The position numbers and the translations under genes are program-made. 30,203 nucleotides of DNA from CBDUZS01 sp965371785 (GTDB lineage Bacteria; Fermentibacterota; Fermentibacteria; Fermentibacterales; JCC-6), in assembly GCA_965371785.1 (NCBI GenBank), contig CBDUZS010000030.1:1-30203 (forward strand). Reading direction: 5' to 3'. The number at the start of each line of letters is the position of its first letter. Positions within the stretch are counted from its first letter, which is position 1. The notes under the pieces are model-generated. The model was not told where the DNA came from. It saw nothing but the letters and a program-made list of their open reading frames with translations, and did no database searches. Of the stretch, positions 15,550-23,909 are shown in pieces.

Positions 15550-18015
15550 ATGAAAGCAGGATTCATTATCAGCGCTCTTCTGATTGCGCTAACGGTATCG
15601 GCAGAGGAGGACCTCTGGGGAGGTCGTCTGCAGGCTGTTGGAGAAGACGGAGTAATTGGTGATCTGCCTCTCGAGCACACCAGCGTAGAGATCATCGTCA
15701 GTGGAATGCTTCAGAGAGCGACCGTCAGGCAGGTGTATGGAAACCCCTACGACTATCCCATTGAAGCCGTTTACACCTTTCCGCTGCCTCAAAGCGGAGC
15801 CGTCGACAGAATGGACATGTACATAGGCGATCAACTCGTTCACGGCCGGATCTTCGAACGGGAGCTTGCCCGGCAGATCTACGACGATGCCATCAGTGCC
15901 GGCCATACCGCAAGCCTTCTGGAGCAGGAGAGACCGAATATCTTCACCCAGACGGTTGGCAACATTCTTCCCGGAGACAGTATCACGATAGAGATAAGTT
16001 ACGTGGCACCCGTTGAGTACGATGACGGTGAATACGAGCTGATCTTTCCGATGGTTGTCGGCCCGAGATACATTCCCGGTAATTCGGTTGCAGATACCAT
16101 CAGAGGCTGGGCCGATCCAACCAACCAGGTTCCCGATGCCGACCGCATCACCCCGCACGTTGTTCCGGAGGGAACCAGGGCGGGATATGACATCGATCTC
16201 TCGGTGACTATCAATGCAGGTGTAGTCGTGCAGCGGCTCGAATCGATCAACCACGAGGTCAGGGACGTGATCAATCGTGATGGTACCGCATCCGTGACTC
16301 TCGTTCCGGAAGACTGCATACCCAACAAGGATTTCGTTCTGAGGTACACCACGGCCTCCGACAGAATCGAGGCCGGCGTTCTTGCTACGAACACCGACCT
16401 GGGCGGACACTTCATGTTGATAATCCAGCCCGACGCCGATGTTGACAGAAATGACATTGCTCCCAAGGAGCTGGTTTTCGTTGTTGACAACTCGGGTTCG
16501 ATGAGCGGTCAGCCCATGGATGTCGCAAAGGAAACCGTCATACAGTTCGTTGCGGGCATGAATCCGAACGATACCTTTCAGATCATGAAGTTCAGCGAGA
16601 CCGCCAGTTCAATGTCCCGTACGCCTCTTCCGAACACCCCTGCGAATATCCAGGCCGGGATAGACTACATAAACGCGATGTACGGTATGGGCGGCACCCA
16701 GATGATCGAGGGTGTCAGGGCGGCGATCGGCTTCCCAGAAGATCCCGAGCGGATGAGGTTCGTCATATTCCTCACCGACGGTTACATCGGTAACGAGTCC
16801 GAAATACTGGGTGAGCTGCAGAGCACGCTTGGTGAGAATACCAGGCTGTTCAGTGTTGGCGTTGGTTCCAGCCCCAACAGGTACCTCATCGAAGGTCTGT
16901 CCGAAGAGGGCAGAGGGCACGCTTACTACGTAGGCCTCAACGAGGATCCTTCAGAGGCTGTCGAGAATTTCTACCGCAAGATCAACGACCCCTACCTGGT
17001 AGGAATCAGCATCGACTGGGGAGACCTCGAGGTACACGACGTCTACCCGGAAAGAATCCCGGACCTGTATGCCGGTGAGCCGCTCATCATCGTTGGACGG
17101 TACGATGGTGGCGGAAGCGAAAGGGTGAGGATCAACGGTACCGTCGGTGGAAGCCGATGGAACACGGATTTCAGGGTCTCGCTCCCCGAGCGCCAGTCAC
17201 GTAACGATGTGATAGCCACGCTGTGGGCCAGAAAGAAGATCCATGAGCTCAACAGGGAGATGTACGACGTCTACGGCTACGAGCAGTACGACCAGGCCAT
17301 TGTGGACGAGATCACCGATGTTGCGCTCGACTACCAGATCATGAGCAAGTACACAGCCTTCGTAGCAGTCAGCGAAGAGGTCAGAACTGACCCTGACGGC
17401 AACCCGATTACGGTGGAAGTGCCTGTGAACATGCCCGATGGTGTTTCCTACGAGGGGGTTTTCGGCACTTCTGGTGAAGCCGTCGGCGCGATTTACGGTT
17501 CCGCTGTCATGAACCGATCCGTATCCCATGCAGCGCTGTCCTCCGGTATGTACTCGTATGGCGGAGGCAGAGGTTCCATGGTTCAGTCGATATCAATGGA
17601 TTGCTGTGAGGAACTGGAAGCAGGCTCCTACGCATGGGACGGCCGCACCGAAGACGATTCGCCGTACTACGGCACACCGTCTGTGCGTCTTGTTTCCGCA
17701 AACCCGCATCTCGGTCTGCTCGCCTCTGAGGTGAGATCCGCGATACGCCTCGTGCTGGAGGGAATTCAGAGCGAGTTCGAAACAGCTCTCGCGTCGCTGG
17801 AGGCTGGAGACGATGTGCCTGCGGGTACGATTGTCTACGTTCTGACGTTCCGCAGTAACGGGACCGTCAGCGGTGTCGAGGTTGCTTCCAACGGCACGGG
17901 CAATAGTGAACTCGCAGATGATATCGGCAGGATTCTCGAAGGAGTGGTAATACCTGCTCCACCAGATGGCGGCGGTGCCATCAGCGTGAGTATCAGCCTG
18001 GAAGGAATCTACTAG
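15550..18015 (+). CDS. Secreted VIT/von Willebrand A protein with AgmX/PglI-like C-terminal domain
   Basis: AGGAGG stands 7 nt before the ATG. A signal peptide (MKAGFIISALLIALTVSA) is followed by a VIT domain (about residues 30-165: EAVYTFPLPQSGAVDRMDMY, then ERPNIFTQTVGNILPGD). The vWA domain spans about 305-480 with a full MIDAS: DNSGSMSG (Asp313), the Thr loop GGTQMIEG, and FLTDGYIGN. A beta-rich region follows to about 570 and a linker to about 730. The last 85 residues match the AgmX/PglI or TonB-C-like fold, ending VIPAPPDGGGAISVSISLEG. VIT/vWA proteins bind protein partners in a metal-dependent way; the C-terminal domain suggests an envelope complex. It is followed by a strong terminator hairpin. 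The exact partner is unknown. Confidence 0.87.
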   Translation: MKAGFIISALLIALTVSAEEDLWGGRLQAVGEDGVIGDLPLEHTSVEIIVSGMLQRATVRQVYGNPYDYPIEAVYTFPLPQSGAVDRMDMYIGDQLVHGRIFERELARQIYDDAISAGHTASLLEQERPNIFTQTVGNILPGDSITIEISYVAPVEYDDGEYELIFPMVVGPRYIPGNSVADTIRGWADPTNQVPDADRITPHVVPEGTRAGYDIDLSVTINAGVVVQRLESINHEVRDVINRDGTASVTLVPEDCIPNKDFVLRYTTASDRIEAGVLATNTDLGGHFMLIIQPDADVDRNDIAPKELVFVVDNSGSMSGQPMDVAKETVIQFVAGMNPNDTFQIMKFSETASSMSRTPLPNTPANIQAGIDYINAMYGMGGTQMIEGVRAAIGFPEDPERMRFVIFLTDGYIGNESEILGELQSTLGENTRLFSVGVGSSPNRYLIEGLSEEGRGHAYYVGLNEDPSEAVENFYRKINDPYLVGISIDWGDLEVHDVYPERIPDLYAGEPLIIVGRYDGGGSERVRINGTVGGSRWNTDFRVSLPERQSRNDVIATLWARKKIHELNREMYDVYGYEQYDQAIVDEITDVALDYQIMSKYTAFVAVSEEVRTDPDGNPITVEVPVNMPDGVSYEGVFGTSGEAVGAIYGSAVMNRSVSHAALSSGMYSYGGGRGSMVQSISMDCCEELEAGSYAWDGRTEDDSPYYGTPSVRLVSANPHLGLLASEVRSAIRLVLEGIQSEFETALASLEAGDDVPAGTIVYVLTFRSNGTVSGVEVASNGTGNSELADDIGRILEGVVIPAPPDGGGAISVSISLEGIY

Positions 18016-18038
18016 CGCGGCAGAATGCTGAGGAAAAT

Positions 18039-18061
18039 CGGGGCGGGTCAGACCCGCCCCG
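18039..18061. terminator. Bidirectional terminator hairpin
   Basis: A perfect 10-bp GC-rich stem (CGGGGCGGGT with ACCCGCCCCG) has a 3-nt loop and lies between the converging VIT/vWA and acyltransferase genes. A short T-rich stretch follows on the plus strand, and ATTTTCC follows on the minus strand, so it can serve both genes. Confidence 0.75.
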
Positions 18062-18074
18062 TTCTATGTCAGGG

Positions 18075-18548
18075 TTATCTGTACTTCTTGAAACGGGCAG
18101 GATTTCCGGAGACAACCGCACCCGGCGGCACATCCCTGGTGACTACAGCGCCTGCACCGATGATTGCACCCTTGCCTATCCTGACCGGGAGAATGGTCGC
18201 ATTCGAACCGATGCTGACTTCGTTTTCGATAACGGTTTTCTTCCAGTCAGCAGGGTCCGGCTGGGGCGGGTAGACATCGTTGATGAACATCACACCGTGT
18301 CCGATGAAGCAGTCATGTCCGATCGTTACGAGCTCGCAGATGAATGCGTGACTCTGGATTCTTGTCCGGTTGCCGATCGTCACACCCTTCTGGATCTCGG
18401 TGAAACAGCCAACCATACAGTTATCACCGACGGTGCAACCGTACATGTTGACGAAATTCCAGATCCTGGTGCCTTCACCAATCTCGCAATCGTTGATGAT
18501 CTGCATGGCGGTCTGTTCCTTTTCCGCCTTCTTTTTCTTCTTTGCCAA
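18075..18548 (-). CDS. Hexapeptide-repeat (left-handed beta-helix) acyltransferase
   Basis: The start is TTG after AAAGGA. The 157-residue product begins with a Lys-rich tail and then runs as hexapeptide repeats: IGEGTRIWNF, VGDNCMVGCFTEI, IGNRTRIQSHAF, IGHDCFIGHGVMF, IGSNATILP and IGKGAIIGAGAVVT. It ends with the usual SGNPARFKK. The His of IGHGVMF and the Pro-rich loop VYPPQPDPADW resemble WlbB/WbpD-type acetyltransferases, which acetylate an amino sugar with acetyl-CoA in surface polysaccharide synthesis. That substrate is inference, since no sugar-pathway gene is next to it. It is divergent from lepA, with 104 bp between start codons. Confidence 0.87.
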   Translation of the reverse strand: MAKKKKKAEKEQTAMQIINDCEIGEGTRIWNFVNMYGCTVGDNCMVGCFTEIQKGVTIGNRTRIQSHAFICELVTIGHDCFIGHGVMFINDVYPPQPDPADWKKTVIENEVSIGSNATILPVRIGKGAIIGAGAVVTRDVPPGAVVSGNPARFKKYR

Positions 18549-18652
18549 TTGCGATTCCTTTCTGGATGTGTGGAAAACGTGACGGATTCGGTCGGTTCCG
18601 TTTCAATCGTTATCAGGATTTAACATATTACATGTTCGCCCTGGAGGAAAAC

Positions 18653-20449
18653 GTGCCGAAAGCAATACGCAACTTCTGTATCATCGCCCACATAGACCAT
18701 GGCAAGTCCACTCTCGCGGACCGAATGCTCCAGCACACGCATACGGTTTCCGATCGTGAGTTCCAGAACCAGATGCTGGATACGATGGACATCGAGCGGG
18801 AGAGAGGGATTACGATCAAGAGCACTGCCGTATCGATGGATTTCAGCTCCCCTGACGGAGAGCAGTTCGTCCTGAACCTCATCGATACACCCGGACACGT
18901 GGATTTCTCTTACGAGGTATCGAGAGCACTTGCTTCCTGCGAGGGTGCGCTTCTCGTAATCGATGCCGCTCAGGGTGTCGAAGCCCAGACGGTTGCCAAC
19001 CTGTACAAAGCCATGGAACTGGACCTCTTCATCATCCCCGTGATCAACAAGGTTGATCTGCCTTCAGCAAGCATCGATGAGGTGCTCGAAGAGATAGAGA
19101 GTGAACTCGGGCTCGAACCCGACGATGCCGTTCTCGTCTCCGCAAAAACCGGGGAGGGTGTGGAAGATCTCATGCTGGCTCTCGTAGAGAGAATACCACC
19201 TCCGCAGGGTGATCCCGACGCTCCCCTCCGAGCAAGAATATTCGACTCGATTTTCGATCCCTACAGAGGAGTCATCGTCTACTTCCGGATTATCGACGGA
19301 ACGATGAGACGGGAAGATGAGGTCGTTCTGATGGCTGCCGGCACCGTTCACCGCACGGAAGAAATCGGTCATCTCAAAATTTCCCGTGAGCCCTGTGACA
19401 GTCTCTCGGCCGGGGAAATCGGTTACATCATAGCCGGTATCAGATCGGTCAGCGACGTCAGGACGGGCGACACCATTACTACTTCCCTGCAACCCGCATC
19501 GGAGGCTCTCGAGGGATTCGCCGAAGCAAAACCGGTTGTGTTCTCATCGATTTACCCCATGTCTTCAGAGGACTACAACGACCTGGCTGCATCGATGAAC
19601 AGGCTGAAGCTGAACGACGCATCACTCACGTTCGAGAAGGTCTCATCCGTCGGTCTGGGTTTCGGGTTCAGATGCGGTTTTCTGGGGCTTCTTCACCTGG
19701 AGGTCGTCCAGGAAAGACTGGAAAGGGAATTCGACCTGTCGCTGGTTCTGACTGCACCGACAGTGCTCTTCAGAGTGCATCTGTCAAACGGCGAGATTCT
19801 GGAGATAGACAACCCGCTCCTGTATCCCGACCCTGCCTCGATAGAATTCACCGAGGAGCCATATATCAAGGCTTCCATCATTATGCCTGATCGCTATATA
19901 GGACCTGTCACCACGTTGCTCCTGGACAGAAGGGCCGAAAACTACTCGAACATGTACGTTGGAACAAAACGTGTTGAGATTTGTGCAGAGCTTCCCCTTT
20001 CCGAGGTCGTATACGACTTCTACGACAGGCTGAAATCGGTTACTCAGGGATACGGCTCCTTCGATTACGAACCTGCCGATTACCGCAGGAGTGATCTGGT
20101 GAAAGTCGACATACTGGTGCATCATGAGAAGGTTGATGCCCTCTCGATGCTGGTCCACAGGAGCAGAGCCAGATCCTGGACCAAGAGCGCCTGCGACAAC
20201 CTCAGGAAAGAGATTCCCAGGCATCAGTTCAAGATACCGATCCAGGGAGCGATTGGCGGTCAGATAATCGCCCGATCCACGATCTCGGCGCTTCGAAAGG
20301 ACGTTACCGCTAAATGCTATGGAGGCGATATCACGAGGAAGAGAAAACTGCTGGAGAAACAGAAGGCCGGTAAGAAACGTATGAAGATGGTCGGCAGCGT
20401 AATGATCCCCCAGAAGGCATTCCTGGCCGTACTGAAAAGAGAGGGTTGA
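18653..20449 (+). CDS. lepA: Elongation factor 4 (LepA), back-translocating ribosomal GTPase
   Basis: All GTPase motifs are present: AHIDHGKST (residues 12-20), RGITIKS, DTPGHVDF, NKVD and SAK. The C-terminal LepA-specific part follows (GFGFRCGFLGLLHLEVVQER, then RKRKLLEKQKAGKKRMK). The protein binds the ribosome and helps translation under stress or during assembly. I choose the GTG at 18653 because GGAGG stands five bases before it and the resulting 598 residues match the family length. An upstream ATG (18632) would add seven residues and lacks a site; still longer readings run into non-LepA sequence. The lipoprotein gene starts one base after its stop, so the two are probably cotranscribed. 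Confidence 0.96.
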   Translation: MPKAIRNFCIIAHIDHGKSTLADRMLQHTHTVSDREFQNQMLDTMDIERERGITIKSTAVSMDFSSPDGEQFVLNLIDTPGHVDFSYEVSRALASCEGALLVIDAAQGVEAQTVANLYKAMELDLFIIPVINKVDLPSASIDEVLEEIESELGLEPDDAVLVSAKTGEGVEDLMLALVERIPPPQGDPDAPLRARIFDSIFDPYRGVIVYFRIIDGTMRREDEVVLMAAGTVHRTEEIGHLKISREPCDSLSAGEIGYIIAGIRSVSDVRTGDTITTSLQPASEALEGFAEAKPVVFSSIYPMSSEDYNDLAASMNRLKLNDASLTFEKVSSVGLGFGFRCGFLGLLHLEVVQERLEREFDLSLVLTAPTVLFRVHLSNGEILEIDNPLLYPDPASIEFTEEPYIKASIIMPDRYIGPVTTLLLDRRAENYSNMYVGTKRVEICAELPLSEVVYDFYDRLKSVTQGYGSFDYEPADYRRSDLVKVDILVHHEKVDALSMLVHRSRARSWTKSACDNLRKEIPRHQFKIPIQGAIGGQIIARSTISALRKDVTAKCYGGDITRKRKLLEKQKAGKKRMKMVGSVMIPQKAFLAVLKREG

Positions 20450-20450
20450 T

Positions 20451-20870
20451 ATGAAACTGATCTGTTGTCTGTTGACAGGTATGGTCCTCGTTCTCAGCTC
20501 ATGCGGGGACTCGACGTCTCCGACACCGGTTATCAACGAGGGTAACTGGGTCGGAACGACGTTCGATGGTGATGCACTCACGTTCGTGGTAGGGGATGGC
20601 TCTGTCGACAGTCTTCAGGCCATCATCATCTGCACGTTCGGAACGTTCACGGACACTGTCACCTGGCACGCCTACGATTTGAACATCAGTAACAATTACT
20701 TCTTCACATCGGAATCTGTGGGCACCAGCCCAAGTTACTTCTTCTCGGTGGGAGGGACCTTTGATCCTCCGAACAACGTGTCAGGTATGTTCGTCAAGAT
20801 CGGAGCATACGCGAACCCTGATTCGACATGGTTTTCGGATTCTTCCTCCTGGGAAGGCTCTCACCAGTAA
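20451..20870 (+). CDS. Small putative lipoprotein
   Basis: The N-terminus MKLICCLLTGMVLVLSSC is a lipoprotein signal with lipobox LSSC, so Cys18 would be lipidated after signal peptidase II cleavage. The remaining 121 residues are Ser/Thr/Asp/aromatic-rich beta strands (NEGNWVGTTFDGDALTF, later SYFFSVGGTFDPP), compatible with a small beta-barrel or lipocalin-like domain. It starts one base after the lepA stop, with AGAGGG inside the lepA end as ribosome site. It converges on the long GlmL-like gene with five bases between stops. I recognise no specific family, and membrane sorting (inner or outer) cannot be told. Confidence 0.75.
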   Translation: MKLICCLLTGMVLVLSSCGDSTSPTPVINEGNWVGTTFDGDALTFVVGDGSVDSLQAIIICTFGTFTDTVTWHAYDLNISNNYFFTSESVGTSPSYFFSVGGTFDPPNNVSGMFVKIGAYANPDSTWFSDSSSWEGSHQ

Positions 20871-20875
20871 CCAGG

Positions 20876-23758
20876 TTATCGGTCGCAGATGATGACGTGA
20901 GGTCTGGTCACACCGGCACGTATCTGGGTCCTTCCCGACAGGCTGGCAATCCGTCCCTGGCACTTCTCGAGGAAAGTCCATGTGCCTTCGTCCATCTCGA
21001 ACGATCCGAAACCCCTGGTTAGAAGTACCGTGAAGGGAATGCTTTCGTCACCAGTCAGAGCCACTCCCAGTTCACGGCCGTAGAACCTTACCCAGTCCGT
21101 ATTGGAAATGGAGGGTGCTATGATCCCCTTTACTCCTGACTCCACAGCTCTTTCGAGGAAATCCCTGTCAATCGGTTCTCTTGTTGCCACAACTGAACCG
21201 GAACTCAGGGCATCCCGCCCTAAGTTGCACAGTACTGTAAGTAATCCGAAGTTCTGCCCACCGAATCCGATTTTCCCTTCGATTCTGCTTCCGCTTCCGC
21301 CGATCAGTACCGATCTGTTCTCACGAACCTGTTTCACGGTGCCTGCGACGTAGGATTTCAGCGGCACCGGTCTTACGTCGTACTGAACCGTGACGGTTCC
21401 TTTTTTGGTGTCGATATTCTTCAGAATGCCGCTGGTGGGGGATTTTACGAAGATTCCCTTTGCTACGTCACGCGCAATCGCCTGTTCTGCGCCAACGAAG
21501 TCTCCCGGTCTGAAGTTCAGGTACCCTCTGATCCGGGCGGGTCTGATACCCAGTTGTCCCGCGACATCGATCTCGTGCGGAAGCCCATCGTAATCCTGTA
21601 CCTCACGCAGAATCAGCAGCCCCGACTGCTCGATTCTCGTGATTCTGCCCCTCACCGGGGAGGAATACTTGAAATCGAAACCGGCCACTCCCTGCCTGTG
21701 AACTTTGAAGAGTGGCTGGCCTATCGAAACAACGTCTCCCGTCCAGACGAGCAAGCCTTTGCTCAGCTCTTCAGGAGTAAGATGCCTGTCATATCCCGTG
21801 ATCCTGTTCAGATCCAGGATGTATATCCTCGGTGGCGCGTAGCGGTTCTCTCCCAGTAGATCTCCCGGTTCGATCGAATCACCCCTGCTGACCAGGATTG
21901 TCCCCTCGTAAGGAAGGCGGCTCTCGACTTCGAATTCACCTTTCTCGATTACGGTTTCACCGGGCCGGATACCCGAAATGAATGCAGTCCCGCTTCGTGA
22001 GAACTGAGGGATCAGAGATTTTGTCAGCGGGATATCAACTGCCTTGTCACCTCTGCCGCAAGTATCGATAAGCACCGGCAGTTCTGTCTCGAGCCTGTAG
22101 ACTTCCCCCTGTTTCCCGAGAGAGATATCCTCGCACGGTATGAATTCGAAGTTCCCGCCCGATTCGAAGAACAGGTACTCTCCGCCATTCAGCATTCGGG
22201 TCTTGCCTGATGTGATATCTCTGATCTCGAGAGCGGGTTTGTTCCCCCTGACGTTTCCGAAAGGCGCAACAACGTAACCGATCGCCTCGAGGCATTCCTC
22301 CGTAAAGAGCCCTAGAGCGCTTTCAGGGTCGACAGTGGCGAGAACACCCATGTGGGGGCTGAGGAAGTCACGGTCGACCATCAGTCTGGTTATTCCGTAA
22401 GGCCTGAATCCTTCGAGGAGAATGCGAATAGCATCCAGACTCTTCGCATGCGCAATGATGCCCCCGGCGCCGATTATCGTACCGATATCGGAGAGTGTGA
22501 ATGGTTCTTCGTCTACGGTAAGGAACTGCTGCTCGAATTTACAGATATTTCCCGCGCGTGCCTTCAACCTGTCGAGGAATCCAAGTCTTGCTATCTTGAA
22601 GTTTATTTCGAGATGGTGATTCCAGGCTATTTCCGTACCCTCGATCGCCAGTGCATGCTCGATCCAGGTTTCTTCTTCCGATTCGGGTACGTAGGTCGGA
22701 TACAGCGTCTTGTTGGCAATGTAATCCCTTACTTCCGATTCATCGAAGCTCTCCGGAAGATGGCTCATGACACTCTCGATACCGCATTGCTCCAGGATGT
22801 TCGACATGGAGTAGCTCATTCCGATATTCGCAGCGACCGTTCGGTGATACTTTTCAAGGATGTTCGAGAAGATGTCCGTTGTAGCGCCGCCCATGTCCAT
22901 CATGATAACGTTTTCTGAGAGAGTGCCGCCGTAGAGCCTGAGAATGTTCTCCACGGCTGCCGGTGTGGGGATTATGTCTGCCGAGGTCATTTTCTTGAGA
23001 CCGGTATAGCCGGGTGCCCGTTCCATGACGTTGTCCATGAACAATCTGAGTACTCTTTCCTTTGCAGGACCCAGATTCACTTCCATTCCCGAAGGTCTCA
23101 CGTTGTCTACAACGTACACATCGAAAGTATCCTCGAGAATGTTCCTTACGAATTCTCTCGCTTCGACGTTTCCGCAGAAGACCAGCGGTATTTTCATGTT
23201 CTGCCGGAATTTCGGCTGCGGGTCAGCAAGAGTGAGAAGTTCTGCGAGGTTGATTACGTTTGCGATTGCTCCGCCATCGAACCCGCCCGCCATCAGGATG
23301 AGATCGGGGTGCAGATCTCTCATCAGCCTCATCTTGTCGACTGCTGCGATTTCATCGTCGATCGTCATGGTCCTGAGTATCACTCCTCCGGCGCCGTAGG
23401 CCGCTACCTCTGCGACTCTTCCGGTTTCCACGGATGTGAGGCCGAAGACGAGGATCTGCAATCCCCCGCCTGCTGAACTCGTAGTCAGATATGGTATGGT
23501 GAATTCACCGGAATCATTCGTCAGCCTGACACCGGTATGCTTCTCCAGTTCGGCAACGGCGGCGAGTATTCCGATTCGTACATCTTCCGAGGGTTTTTCC
23601 ACCGTCGTCGGAACGCAGACGGATCTCTCGAGCACTGTTCCCCTGGATGTCGTGTTGATAAGCAGAGCCTTTGTTGTCGTGCTGCCGATGTCCGTGATAA
23701 GAACGTACTCATGTTCGGCCAGTCCGCGCGGTGGCCCGAAAGAGAAGGTTCTGTTCAT
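20876..23758 (-). CDS. GlmL/MutL-like ASKHA ATPase with a long C-terminal extension
   Basis: The N-terminal part is the glutamate-mutase-L (GlmL) actin/Hsp70/sugar-kinase fold. Phosphate-1 motif is TDIGSTTTKALLI (Asp23), phosphate-2 is MMDMGGATTDIFS (Asp288), and the adenosine loop is IIGAGGIIAHAKS. GlmL proteins are linked to adenosylcobalamin-dependent mutases, often as supposed reactivation factors. Usual members have about 450-600 residues; this has about 960. The extension holds repeated short beta segments (SPVRGRITRIEQSG, SPTSGILKNIDTKKG) like barrel-sandwich hybrids. It ends with a conserved-looking block (VKGIIAPSISNTDW to RAGVTRPHVII). The start ATG at 23758 follows AGAAGGG; a GTG 15 codons upstream lacks a site. 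No mutase gene is adjacent, so a partner cannot be named. Confidence 0.8.
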   Translation of the reverse strand: MNRTFSFGPPRGLAEHEYVLITDIGSTTTKALLINTTSRGTVLERSVCVPTTVEKPSEDVRIGILAAVAELEKHTGVRLTNDSGEFTIPYLTTSSAGGGLQILVFGLTSVETGRVAEVAAYGAGGVILRTMTIDDEIAAVDKMRLMRDLHPDLILMAGGFDGGAIANVINLAELLTLADPQPKFRQNMKIPLVFCGNVEAREFVRNILEDTFDVYVVDNVRPSGMEVNLGPAKERVLRLFMDNVMERAPGYTGLKKMTSADIIPTPAAVENILRLYGGTLSENVIMMDMGGATTDIFSNILEKYHRTVAANIGMSYSMSNILEQCGIESVMSHLPESFDESEVRDYIANKTLYPTYVPESEEETWIEHALAIEGTEIAWNHHLEINFKIARLGFLDRLKARAGNICKFEQQFLTVDEEPFTLSDIGTIIGAGGIIAHAKSLDAIRILLEGFRPYGITRLMVDRDFLSPHMGVLATVDPESALGLFTEECLEAIGYVVAPFGNVRGNKPALEIRDITSGKTRMLNGGEYLFFESGGNFEFIPCEDISLGKQGEVYRLETELPVLIDTCGRGDKAVDIPLTKSLIPQFSRSGTAFISGIRPGETVIEKGEFEVESRLPYEGTILVSRGDSIEPGDLLGENRYAPPRIYILDLNRITGYDRHLTPEELSKGLLVWTGDVVSIGQPLFKVHRQGVAGFDFKYSSPVRGRITRIEQSGLLILREVQDYDGLPHEIDVAGQLGIRPARIRGYLNFRPGDFVGAEQAIARDVAKGIFVKSPTSGILKNIDTKKGTVTVQYDVRPVPLKSYVAGTVKQVRENRSVLIGGSGSRIEGKIGFGGQNFGLLTVLCNLGRDALSSGSVVATREPIDRDFLERAVESGVKGIIAPSISNTDWVRFYGRELGVALTGDESIPFTVLLTRGFGSFEMDEGTWTFLEKCQGRIASLSGRTQIRAGVTRPHVIICDR

Positions 23759-23909
23759 GACCGTGACCCTTCTGAACGTGAGGAGACGGAAAGGAGTAAA
23801 CACGTAATAACGGAGTAATGACTCGTGCGCGGGAAAGGGTTTCAGTGTGTATTATAGTTGAGTCAACGTGAAGGGCAATACTAATCTGTTCTGACGAGGG
23901 GAAATTCTA

